DNA of 64,000 bases from Tiliqua scincoides. Its lineage: Eukaryota; Chordata; Lepidosauria; Squamata; Scincidae. The stretch is from assembly GCF_035046505.1 (NCBI RefSeq), contig NC_089825.1, positions 7,595,408-7,659,407 of the forward strand. The letters run 5' to 3'. Below the pieces are notes generated by a model. The model searched no databases, was not told the DNA's origin, and was given only the letters and a program-made list of their open reading frames with translations. Below, in pieces: positions 31,709-41,605 of this stretch. The position numbers and the translations under genes are program-made. Position 1 is the first letter of the stretch; each line of letters starts with the position of its first letter.

Positions 31709-32331
31709 TATCTACAAATCATGTTCCTTACAATAAGTGAATTTGTGACAAATTTCAGAGTCTAACTAATGTTCTGTACATGGAAAGTCTTTATATATAA
31801 ATTGCAGAGAAGAACTCCTATTTTATGCTCTTGGTCTACTTCATTAACACAAACGTACATTAGAAATATCGAATTCTGTGTCATCAAGGAGCTGAAATCA
31901 CCAACTTCTTGATATGAGGCTGAGGGGGATCTTTAATCCACCTACACCAAGTTCCCAAGGATTTAACTTTTATCTTACTTTACTCAGTTTCCTCCCCAGC
32001 CCAAGAGGAAGGTCACTCTGTGCTTTGAGGGAAGCAATGAGTTGGAATATGCCAGGTGCCAATAACTGCTTAAGGAAATGCATATTTGGAAAGGTTAATC
32101 CACTTGGCTGGAGTGCCTCTTTCCCTGAGGCCCGAATTGAAAGTGTCACATCATTTGAAGCCTTCTGCAAGGATTATCCATTTCCCGTGGCCTGGCTTTT
32201 CAGCTAACGCTGGACCCCGGAACTGGGTGATTTAATGCAGGCATTTCAACATGGACTTTGAATAATTGCATACTTAGAAAAGTTGTCCTAGCAGCTTGAT
32301 ACTTTGATGTATTGCAAACTATAGTCCAAGG
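31709..32331. other. Non-coding, nothing recognised
   Basis: No gene is seen. Opposing open frames at 31914-32207 overlap on both strands and lack recognisable domains. Confidence 0.4.
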
Positions 32332-32530
32332 CAGCCGTTTTCAACCACTGTTCCATGGCACACTTGTGTGCCATGGGAGTTTGGGGGAGGGTCATTTATT
32401 AATAGTGCCATTGGGAGATGTGAGCCCCCCACCAACAGCATGGTGTGCCTTGTCAAAAAACTGATAGTATGCCTTGACATTTTAATACTTTGTCAGTGTG
32501 CTGTGAGACAAAAAAGGTTGAAAATCAGTG
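32332..32530. mobile_element. hAT-like MITE, family D
   Basis: The ends are CAGCCGTTTTCAACC and GGTTGAAAATCAGTG. The interior has GGCACACTTGTGTGCCATGG and GGTGTGCCTTGTCAA, shared with 45013-45242 in reverse. Flanking octamers (GTCCAAGG, GTCTACAG) match only partly, so the copy is old. Confidence 0.6.
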
Positions 32531-34719
32531 GTCTACAGCTTAGCAGTGTAGGGTGCAATCCTACACATGCACACCTGGGAAATAAGGACCCAATCCTATC
32601 AACCAGTAGTTCCAATGCTGGAGCTCAGTACTGGAGCTAGGCATCGTAAACGTGCCATAAGCACATTTATGGCACCCTTGGAGTAAGGAATGCTGGGCCT
32701 AGCGCTGGGAGGAGGATGCCGAATGGCCGCTAGAGGAAAAGACTGCTGGGTGACAGTGCTTCACCTGTGTCTCAAGCTGATCAGATGCAGAATGAACCAC
32801 TTCAGAATTACATGTGGCTAATGGCCTCATTTAAAGCACAAACTGCCATGCAGGTCTTGCCATTAATCCATCAGCCACAAACTTACCATCCTTGAGGGTA
32901 ACCTTAGTTGCACTTGCTGTACAGATTGTATCTAATGATCTTGAATGTTCAGAGTGGCTTGATCTGCTGCTGATGTTTCTTTTGTATGCAAGAACAGCTC
33001 CTTTTCAAAGTGGGAGGTTTAAAACCTTGATTTTTAAGGCTTTTCTGGGAATTAAAGCCAAGGAGAATGGTCATGAAACTGTTAGCAAAATGAGGTACCA
33101 ATGACAAAGATGTAAAGAATACCCACAACCCACAAGTGCCTTTCATCAAACCCTTCCCAATCAATATAACACTAAACGAAATCCAGACCGCAAGGGTAAA
33201 AATAACACACTCAAGATCACTTAGGAAACTGGGCTAAAAATAAATATTAGCTTTTAGTGTTGTTGAGAGGGCTTTGCTTTAAAATTAAAAAAAAAACCCA
33301 AAACATTGTGGAGAAGCTTAGTGGCCCAACAGTTGATATCCCTCAAGGGATCCATGTTTGTTTAACAAAACTTAATGGAAAAATGATTGCAAGGTAAAAT
33401 GAAAATGGTCATTTCCTTCTTCATTCCTGTCCATTAGCATTGTTTATAATTGGCTGCTCTTCTCTCATAACTGGACATCCATGCAGTACTCTTTTTAAAT
33501 AGGACAGTGGCCCAATCTAAAAGTGATGCTTTGAGTGCACTTTTTTTAAAACCTGCTTCACATGGCAGTTTAGAACAATAAAAGCAATTAAAAAGCAATA
33601 AAAGACTCAGTGCAGAGACAATAAAAGGCAGGGAGGGGGGGGGAAAGAGGGGAAAGTGGAAGGGCCAAACAAGGCCAGCCTACCCATGAGGTCTAATGCA
33701 GTGGCTGTTCAAGTGGTGGGCTGGGAGTGGCAGACCCACACTTTGCACCTGCCCAGCACCTCCACTGGCCTGCAACGTGTGTCACTGCTGTGCCCCGCTG
33801 TTGCCCCAATCCTGTTCTTGACAGGATTCATTCCCACCAGGAAAGGAGAGCAACTGGGAATTGGGTCAGGGTGGTGACGACCCATCATCAGTGCTGCTGC
33901 CACATGTGAACGGTTGCAGTGCTGGGACAGGAGGGGACAGGAAGAGGACCATTGGAGTTCTTTTTTGGTTGCTCTCCTTCCAAGAGATCAATCAGAACAA
34001 GACATGCTCCTGCCCAATACTGACTCTGCTTACTTCTCCTCCTCTGGCTGCTTATTCTAAATAGACTGGGTGAGAAGATGTGGGAAGCAGAGGAGGGCTT
34101 CCTTTTCCACCCCCAGCGCCCTCTCACCCAGCTTGTTTTGAAGAAGGAAGAGGCAGAGGTGGCATTGTGGAGGAGGGATGTCAGGTTTACTCACTAAAAC
34201 ACATGCTTTAAAACAGGGTGGAAGGCAGAAAAATGTGAGCACTGCTTCAGGTCCCACTTTGGTTTGGATCATGCCAAGGGCAAAAGTAGCAAGGAATTAA
34301 TGTGAACAAGTGAAGATGCAATGACCTCTGCAGGCACCTGTTAACAGTAAGGATGATATACACAACATCTGTTCCTATTTACCTGGGACAATCTCTGTTT
34401 ACTGGTACCTGTAAATCATTGTCTCTGTTTTTGTTCATATAAAGTATGCTGTCAAGAAATTGTAAGGCAATTATATTCTTCTAGCATTTCTTGAACCAAA
34501 AGAGCCATTGCCCTAAATCAGGGCAGGCTACTGCAGAGTAAATGAAGGCTATGTGCAGGAGCTGAAGCTGAACCTTCAACAGTGTGTAAGAGTGGAGGTA
34601 CTAGATCAGTGGGGCATGCAAGGTGTTCCTTGGGATGAGAATACAAGAATTATAAGTATGTTTCGATTTGCATCCATGAAAAGTTGGAGGGCATGGGATT
34701 GTATTTGATAGCAGTGTAA
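32531..34719. other. Non-coding; MITE fragments and an unclassified repeat
   Basis: No gene is seen. About 32570-32760 contains a TAA-GGACCCAATCCTATC start like the 179-bp MITE family. About 34455-34605 is the second copy of the unnamed repeat also at 27880-28025. Purine runs lie at about 33620-33660. The rest is unassigned. Confidence 0.4.
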
Positions 34720-34898
34720 GGGCTCAATCCTATCCAATTTTCCAGTACTGGTGCAGCCGCAATGCAGCCCCGAGGTAAGGGAACAAATGTTCCCATACAT
34801 TGAGGAGCCCTCTGAGACTGCCTCCTCACCACAAGATGCAGTACATGCCCCATGGGCACAGCTGCACCAGTACTGGAAAATTGGATAGGATTGGGTCC
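34720..34898. mobile_element. 179-bp Harbinger-like foldback MITE
   Basis: It is flanked by TAA at 34717-34719 and 34899-34901. The ends are GGGCTCAATCCTATCCAATT and its near-perfect complement AATTGGATAGGATTGGGTCC. The inverted arms extend to CCAGTACTGGTGCAGC. Its length equals that of the copy at 34-212. No coding capacity is seen. Confidence 0.75.
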
Positions 34899-34901
34899 TA
34901 A

Positions 34902-35430
34902 GAAGAATGTTCCACACTCAGGTCTTGTGTTGCCATTGAAATAACACCTCCTCTTATTTATCTAGTTGTGATATGCTTGGTTACTTTCTGTGCTGTTGAA
35001 ATAGATTGGTCAGGTGATATTCTGGTCTTACCTACACCAGGATAGATTTTCCCACTGCAAAATCAATATTCTCCCAGAGTTTGTTTATAACAGTGCTTCC
35101 CAGGGACATGTCTGAAGCAACTTTCCATTAGCTTTATTAAGATAAATACTGGAGAATTCTTTTGATTAGTGGAATCCCTCCAGATATATAATGAGTTGTA
35201 TCTGAACCACCATTCAGAGCCCAATACCATAGTCTTCCAAGACTGAAGGATGCCAACTACTGTATCTGAAAAAAGTTACTCAAGGCAGTATTGTTGAAAA
35301 CAATGACATAGTTGGTCATGACTAACTTACCAATCAGTCCCATTAATTTTAACTGGATTTAAACACATGACCAATTTTCTTTGAACATAGCCCAGTGTAA
35401 TGGAAATGCACAAGATCCCTCGAGGAGATA
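34902..35430. other. Non-coding; isolated LINE-A/5S-SINE tail at 35228-35262
   Basis: No gene is seen. About 35228-35262 reads AATACCATAGTCTTCCAAGA then CTGAAGGATGCCAAC on the plus strand: the last ~35 nt shared by LINE-A and the 5S SINE, with nothing else of either attached. It is a severely 5'-truncated insertion. Confidence 0.55.
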
Positions 35431-36394
35431 AAAACATAAGAACATATAAGAACAGCCCCACTGGATCAGGCCATAGGACCATCTAGTCCAGCTTCCTGTA
35501 TCTCACAGCGGCCCACCAAATGCCCCAGGGAGCACACCAGATAACAAGAGACCTGCATCCTGGTGCCCTCCCTTGCATCTGGCATTCTGATACATAGCCC
35601 ATTTCTAAAATCAGGAGGTTGCGCATACACATCATGGCTTGTAACCCGTAATGGATTTTTCCTCCAGAAACTTGTCCAATCCCCTTTTAAAGGCGTCCAG
35701 GCCAGACGCCATCACCACATCCTGTGGCAAGGAGTTCCACAGACCAACCACATGCCGAGTAAAGAAATATTTTCTTTTGTCTGTCCTAACTCTCCCAACA
35801 CTCAATTTTAGGGGATGTCCCCTGGTTCTGGTGTTATGTGAGACTGTAAAGAGCATCTCTCTACACACTTTATCCTTCCCATGCATAATTTTGTATCTCT
35901 CAATCATGTCCTCCCTCAGTCGTCTCTTTTCTAGGCTGAAGAGGCCCAAATGCCGTAGCCTTTCCTCATAAGGAAGGTGCCCCAGCCCAGTAATCATCTT
36001 AGTCGCTCTCTTTTGCGCCTTTTCCATTTCCACTATGTCCTCTTTGAGATGTGGCGACCAGAACTGGAAGCAATACTCCAGGTGTGGCCTTACCATCGAT
36101 TTGTACAATGGCATTATAATATTAGCTGTTTTGTTCTCAGTACCATTTCTAATGATCCCAAGCATAGAATTGGACTTCTTCACTGCCGCTGCACATTGGG
36201 CTGACACTTTCATCGACTTGTCCACCACCACCCCAAGATCTCTCTCCTGATCTGTCACAGACAGCTCAGAATCCATTAGCCTATATATGAAGTTTTGATT
36301 TTTTGCCCCAATGTGCATGACTTTACACTTACTTACATTGAAACGCATCTGCCATTTTGCTGCCCATTCTGCCAGTTTGGAGAGATCCTTCAGA
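35431..36394 (-). mobile_element. CR1 LINE, 5'-truncated 3' end
   Basis: The 3' end carries the AAGAACATA-type octamers and AACAGCCCCACTGGATCAGG. The frame 36348-35632 (238 residues, intact to its stop) covers the end of the RT and the C-terminal domain, and is about 90% alike by eye to the full-length CR1 at 13704. It keeps the lysine codon that is TAA there. The 5' break is at about 36394. No promoter monomers are attached. Confidence 0.9.
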
Positions 36395-36925
36395 ATGTGG
36401 TGTCAGCAGTGTCCCCTTTAAGGGTTAAGGCCTGGGCTACTTGAAGGTAATAGGGCTCTCAGGGATAAAAGCAGCACCTGATGAAGGGAGAGTTTGGTGT
36501 GTAATAGGAAAGCTTGGGGATGGAAGGAGACTGGATTAAAGGATTGAGGAACTAATGGCTGATGGACTACTGGAACTGCTGATGGACTAACTGACTAAAG
36601 GACAGATGGGTAAATGGACTTTGGAGACTGGTGTGTGGCTGCCACACCCAAGACCTGCTGAGGACCTAGGTGTTGCTGTAGTGGCTGGAGAAGCTGCTGG
36701 CAGGAGAGGGGAGGAAGGAGGACCTTTGCACGTTGAACAGGTGAGCTACCCTGGTGGGGTCTAGTAGTGCTGCAGGGCAGAAATAGGGGCATTGTTGGGG
36801 AACACAGGAGCTAATTAGCTTAAAGTGGGCATAAGTTCTCTAAGCAAAGCTTGGACTGGGAATCTGGCAAAACACCCAGTGTCAAGTGGAGTAGAATTTT
36901 GCCCAATCCCCCAGGGGGTTATGGG
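36395..36925. other. Unclassified repeat-like stretch with TATA-like box
   Basis: It starts TGTGGTGTCAGCAGTG and contains GGGATAAAAGCAGC, which gives an LTR-like or promoter-like look. A matching end and target duplication could not be found. It could be part of a fossil LTR or another repeat. No coding region is seen. Confidence 0.25.
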
Positions 36926-37854
36926 TAAGTAAATATCCTGGAACACAGATACACTATTTTCAGTTCAGTTTCAGATTAATTTTTCCCTCCCTTGCTCTGC
37001 TGCAAATGCTGATTGGTGTCTTTTTTGTAATGTCTTATCATTTAAACAGATCGCTTTCATCATTTATCCTCTGCTGCTTCTGGTTTTATATTCTTTGTCT
37101 GAAGTCAAGCTTTCCCTTCCCACATTCAGATTCATTCAAGAGATGCCATCACTGCTGCCTGAATATAGTTATTTTAATAATCCCTCATCTCTACAAAAGA
37201 CTGGGTACAGAAGAAATATGCCCCATAAGTTAAACCCATGTTATATCTTTAATCACATTATCTTATTTGGAATTATTGCTGAGTTGTGATAGGTAAGCAA
37301 TGTGTACCCAAATGAAAAGAGGTAGTTCTATGTGAAAATCTTTTTATATACATGTCTACAGTCCTTAAGTGAGCAAAGAACTCTGCATAGATATGAAAGG
37401 GAGAAGAAATTCTGCAGGCCTCCACAAATTGCTGTTTGAGTACTCATTTCTGTTGTTCTGCTATTTGAAGCAGACATTAGATAAAATGTAGGAAATTTTC
37501 TTTGCGGAAGCTCTTTTGGCCTGCATGGAGTGTAAAATACAAATATACAGTGTCTCACTAATGTCATATCTTCTAAAAACCTTTTGCTCTATTTCCAAGG
37601 CATTTTCATACTGTATTACCAAGATATTTGTGTTATCAACAGTGTCGCCCCGACAATAAGGTCTTGAATATGAGAGATTGGGATTTATTTTAGATACTTA
37701 CATACTGCTACTTCATCCCAAAGGGCTCGCAGCATTTAACAAATAAGTAAAACCTATACAATATGCAAAGCCATATAAAACACAGTCAAGGCACAGTGCA
37801 GTAGCAATTAAGAATACGAGAAACAAAAATGAGGATTAAGGATGTAATCCTTAC
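36926..37854. other. Non-coding; unclassified repeat at 37655-37845
   Basis: No gene is seen. About 37655-37845 (CATCCCAAAGGGCTCGCAGC, then AATATGCAAAGCCATATAAA) resembles antisense 3' UTR remnants of L2/CR1-type LINEs common in squamates, and a similar stretch lies at 50280-50420. The assignment is weak. Confidence 0.35.
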
Positions 37855-38021
37855 TCATACATACATAAGACCTTTATTGGCATAGATAAAGGAAATACAC
37901 AAGGACAGACAGACATCCAGAACACACAAACAAAATAAAATAAAACAATCATAATCATCCAATACCCCCTCCGCCCATTCACCATAATATAGCAGAAGAC
38001 GCAGAATTCTATCCTGCCAGC

Positions 38022-38169
38022 AACTGTTACCTTGCACATGCCTAATCTTGTCTGATCTTAGAAGCTAAGCAGGGTCAGGCCTGGTTAGTACTTGAATGGG
38101 AGACTGCCTGGGAATACCAGGTGCTGTAGGCTTATACCATAGTCTTTCGAGACTGAAGGTTGCCAACCA
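38022..38169 (+). mobile_element. 5S-rRNA-derived SINE with LINE-A tail
   Basis: Head CAGCAACTGTTACC, then a 5S body closest of the three copies to 5S rRNA (GAAGCTAAGCAGGGTCAGGC, then CTGCCTGGGAATACCAGG), then ATACCATAGTCTTTCGAGAC and TGAAGGTTGCCAAC. It is inserted in LINE-B, whose coding sequence resumes on both sides. Confidence 0.87.
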
Positions 38170-38607
38170 CCAGTATCCCAGAAACAAAGTTGGCAACCTT
38201 GTCAAGAGAGTCAGTTTTCTCTATAGAAAGAAGAGTTTGTAATTTAAATGAATCCTCCCAACCCTGCATTTTGTTCAGCAGTGGAGCCAGATAATTCTTA
38301 CAGAGGGTGTCATGCAGTGGGCAATAAAAAAATATATGATGTAATGTCTCCACACAGTTCCTGTCACAGGTACATCTTCTTTCTGAGTAGGGAATGCCAC
38401 TAAATCTGCCCGTTAGCAGAGATGATGGAAATGCATTACATCTTGCAAGGGAGAATGCTCTGCGAGCCTGCGGGCACTGCAGATGATAAAAGAAAGAAGC
38501 CGGCTTCCCAAAACTGACTGGGATGTGCAGATGGAGAGGGCAGAACAGCTCTTGATGCTCAGTATCAAGCAATCTTTCCTTGACAGTCTTGTAGGCTTTG
38601 TTTAAAC

Positions 38608-38919
38608 CAGGGGTCTCCAAGCTTTTTGGCTAGAGGGCCGCATCAAATATCTGGTGCAGTGTGGAGGGCCGGAAAAAAATTTAAATATACAATTTAAATA
38701 AATAAATTCAAGATGGAACTTAGATGAGTGAATAAATGGGCTCGTTCATTCCACCTCTCTGGTCCTCAGAACACCCTCCAGACACAATCAGAGCACAGTT
38801 CTGGTCATGTTCAGTTGAGTGGGCCAGAGACTTTCAGGGGACAAGAGGTTGGCCATGGGCTGGAAAGAGACTTGCTGCGGGCTGCATCTGGTCCCTGGGC
38901 CGGGGTTTGGAGACCCCTG
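38608..38919 (+). mobile_element. hAT MITE related to family A
   Basis: The ends are CAGGGGTCTCCAAGC and GTTTGGAGACCCCTG, with a perfect palindromic TSD GTTTAAAC at 38600-38607 and 38920-38927. It is inserted into LINE-B. The interior has no transposase. Confidence 0.88.
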
Positions 38920-40423
38920 GTTTAAACTAATCATACCCAGCCTTGCTGTGTCTAGTCCTATCGATTTGAGCTTGGTGAGTATATTCGCAACCTCCACAGG
39001 CAGTACTGGATCAGCCAGAACCTGGTACATTAGCCCATACGGGGCAGCATTGAAGAGGATCACAAGCCAAAACCTTCCTCCGCAGGAAGGAGGCCTGTAT
39101 GCTCTCAGCTGAATGATTCAAGGCCTTATGCCAGATTGGACAGCTATAAAGAACTTGCGAAAGTACCTTTGCCTTGAATACCTCTAAAGTAGCTGGGACA
39201 TATCTGTTATCTTGGCTAAAAAAAAAACCGGGAAATTGCAAAGGATGAGATTTTTGATGCATTTAGGACTGCATTACGATGAGAAACCCATGAATGCTTG
39301 CAGTGGGAATTAATGCCTAAATATCTGAATGACTTTACCTGTTCCATTTTGTTGCCCATAAATGACCATTTAAATGGTTTCCAATTGTTGGCAAACACCA
39401 TGATTTTGTATTTAGTTAATCTGTAACTTGTTGGATGTAAAATACTCTATAGATTTATTAAGTAGACGTTTTAAGCCAATTCTTGTTCGAGAAATTAGAG
39501 CTGCATCATCCACATACAGTAATAGCAGCACTAGACAAGACCCAAGTATCGGGCAATGACCATCCACTGTCTTCAAGGCTGGGGCTAAATCATTCAGGAA
39601 CAGGAACAGGGAGCCAGAATGCATCCCTGCTTAACCACTTTGTTTATAACAATGGGGTGTGTTAGGTTACCACTCCTGGTATACCTGACTTTACATGATG
39701 TGTTAGAGTATAAGATCTTAATTAACATCAATAGTCTTTTATCAATCCCCAGGCTGGCTAATTTAGACCAAAGAAGATCTCTACGTAGAGTCTTGCCTTG
39801 GCTTTCTTAATCTGCTTATGGACTAGATGAGATAAAATTTAACAGTTATCCATTGTTGATTTACCCCGACAAAATCCTGATTGCTCAGGACCTAGGATAT
39901 CCTTAGAGTTGATCCAGGAAGAAAGCTTATTACTTAGGTATTTTGCATAAATTTTGCCTATTACAGAGAGCAAGCTGATAGGCCGGTAATTCGCAGGGAG
40001 GTTGGGACTGCTCTTTTTATAAACTGGGATGATTGTTGCCGAGACCCAGTCTTTGGGAACTAAGCCAGTTCTAGATCGTTGTGAAAAAGGGGACAAGCAA
40101 GTGAGCCCACTGCTCAGGATCACATTTTAAGAGTTCAGGTGTTATTTGATCTGGTCTGGCAGTTTTCCCTGATTTCAATTGATCTGTTATCTGTGAATCT
40201 CCATGGGCATCACAGGGGACCAGATAGGTAGATCAGAAGAAGTAAAGTCAGGTTGGGTATCTGGGGATTTGCTCTTATCAAAAAATAATTCTGAAAAATG
40301 TTTAATCCAGATAGAAGAAGAGATTACAACTGGGTCATACATTTTGGAGCTAAGAGAGGCTGATACCACTGCCCAAAATTGTTTGTTATTTTTTTGCTGT
40401 ATCGCTTGCAACAATAAAGTTCG

Positions 40424-40564
40424 TATGTATGTATGTATGTATGTATGTATGTATGTATGTATGTATGTATGTATGTATTGTTTGTTGGCAACCTTCAGTC
40501 TTGAAAGACTATGGTATTGCGCTCTGAATGGTGGTTCTGGAACAGCGTCTATGTATGTATGTAT
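40424..40564 (-). repeat. (ATGT)n microsatellite hit by a LINE-A tail
   Basis: ATGT repeats run from about 40424 to 40478 and resume at about 40551-40564. Between them is a 5'-truncated LINE-A end on the minus strand (about 40486-40550: TTGGCAACCTTCAGTCTTGA ... GGAACAGCGTCT). ATGTATGT on both sides serves as target site. Confidence 0.7.
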
Positions 40565-40659
40565 GTACTCCTTTCTTAAAGTAAGTCCCTATTGAACATA
40601 ATAGAACCTGCTTCTGAGAAGAAGTGCATAGGATTGTACTGTAAAAGATTTAAAATCTC

Positions 40660-41175
40660 TAGAACATGGGCAGCCCAATCCTATGCTTCCCAGCAGCCAC
40701 TGGAGCAGCTGTGCCAAAGTGGCTACTGCTGTGTGGGAACCAAGAAGCTGCTGGGAGTCTCCTCAGAGGAATGTTGTAAGGAAAGGGACTTTACCCCTTC
40801 CTTCAGGGAAAGCCCCAAGCCCTGCAATGGGGCTTCTCAAGTTGCCCTGGCTATTTTGCTGGCACGAACTTGAGAGACTCTGTATTGGGCTGAAAAGCCC
40901 AATACAGAGTTCAGGATATGGTGGAGCAGGGCTCTGCTGGGCCCACGCCCCTCCCATCCCGGGTCCTCCCCCCACCCCTCAGAGGCTGCACCACTGCCCG
41001 GCAGTTTCACTTTCCCCTGGTAGCGGCGCATCCTCCTCCTGCTGGCATTGGGTCCAGTAACTGACTGGTGCAGGCCCAGCACCAGCACTCCCTGCTCTTC
41101 CAGCCATAAATGTGCTTTATAGCAAGTTTGTGGCACCCAGCACCAGCACTGGGAGGGTTCAGGATTGGGCTCTGA
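40660..41175. repeat. Foldback-like repeat with perfect hairpin
   Basis: It begins CAGCCCAATCCTATGC and ends CAGGATTGGGCTCTG, like a longer relative of the CCAATCC MITEs. In the middle a perfect 15-bp stem (40877-40891 and 40896-40910, ACTCTGTATTGGGCT) closes a GAAA loop. No coding capacity is seen; the superfamily is not fixed. Confidence 0.45.
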
Positions 41176-41435
41176 AAAGGGCTTCATCTGGCCAAAAAGA
41201 CATTGGGCTTGGTGCAGGATGAACCATGAGTCAGGGAGAGTATTGTACTGTGACCCCTGAAGGCCAGAAGGACTTCTGAAGATTAAAGTTCATAGAGAAG
41301 CAGTGGAACTGAAGGAACTGAAGGAACTGAAGTGGAACAGTCTTGTAGGAACTGAAGTGGAACTGAAGGAACCCTGCTCTCAAGCTACTTAGGACTTTAA
41401 AGGTGGAGAGCAGCACCTTGAATTTTGGGTAGCTA
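41176..41435. repeat. GAACTGAAG minisatellite
   Basis: At about 41305-41372 the 9-bp motif GAACTGAAG recurs, perfect or nearly so, several times, with intervening GTGGAACTGAAGG variants. It is a local tandem expansion. No gene is seen. Confidence 0.55.
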
Positions 41436-41605
41436 CCTCTAGCTCAGGGGTAAGCTCATACTTTGCATGTAGAAGGTCCCAGTTTCCATCCCTGACATCC
41501 CCACAAAAGGTAAAAAATTGTCTGAAATCAGGCAAGCTCTGTCAGTCAGAATCAACAATGCTGAAATTGATAGATCACTGGTATAACTTGGTATAATGGT
41601 ATAAT
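41436..41605 (+). mobile_element. tRNA-derived SINE (decayed)
   Basis: TAGCTCAGGGGTAAGCTC resembles a tRNA A box, and GGTCCCAGTTTCCATCCCTG a B box (GGTTCAATCCC type). The body continues CAAGCTCTGTCAGTCAGAAT as in the SINE at 53217-53825. It is a squamate-type tRNA SINE, diverged. Confidence 0.6.

Larger units (their letters stand above)
37855..40423 (-). mobile_element. Degenerate LINE of a second family (LINE-B)
   Basis: Minus-strand pieces spell out a non-LTR reverse transcriptase in order: NNKQFWAVVSASLSSK (about 40400), GKTARPDQITPELLKCD (about 40145-40095), ATIIPVYKKSSPNLPANYRPISLLS and EQSGFCRGKSTMDNC (40123-39839), the active site LLLYVDDAALIS (about 39535), FRYLGINSHCKHSW (about 39330), and a C-terminal cysteine cluster RRCTCDRNCVETLHHIFFYC (about 38370). 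The 3' end is GCCAATAAAGGTCTTATG plus TATG repeats. Stops and frameshifts are frequent, so it is old. The clade is not assigned: it is neither CR1, L1 nor BovB. It is interrupted by a hAT (38608-38919) and a 5S SINE (38022-38169). Confidence 0.75.

Noticed and set aside
36395-36925. A confident LTR call
   Set aside because: A TG start and a TATA-like box are present, but no matching CA end or target duplication was found.
29627-38169. Real 5S rRNA genes
   Set aside because: The bodies are diverged, have a non-5S head, lack a Pol III T-run terminator after the body and run into a LINE tail, so they are SINEs.
40203-41187. Several 90-130-residue open frames
   Set aside because: They translate antisense LINE-B, an ATGT microsatellite (Tyr-Val-Cys-Met repeats) and a GC-rich foldback repeat.
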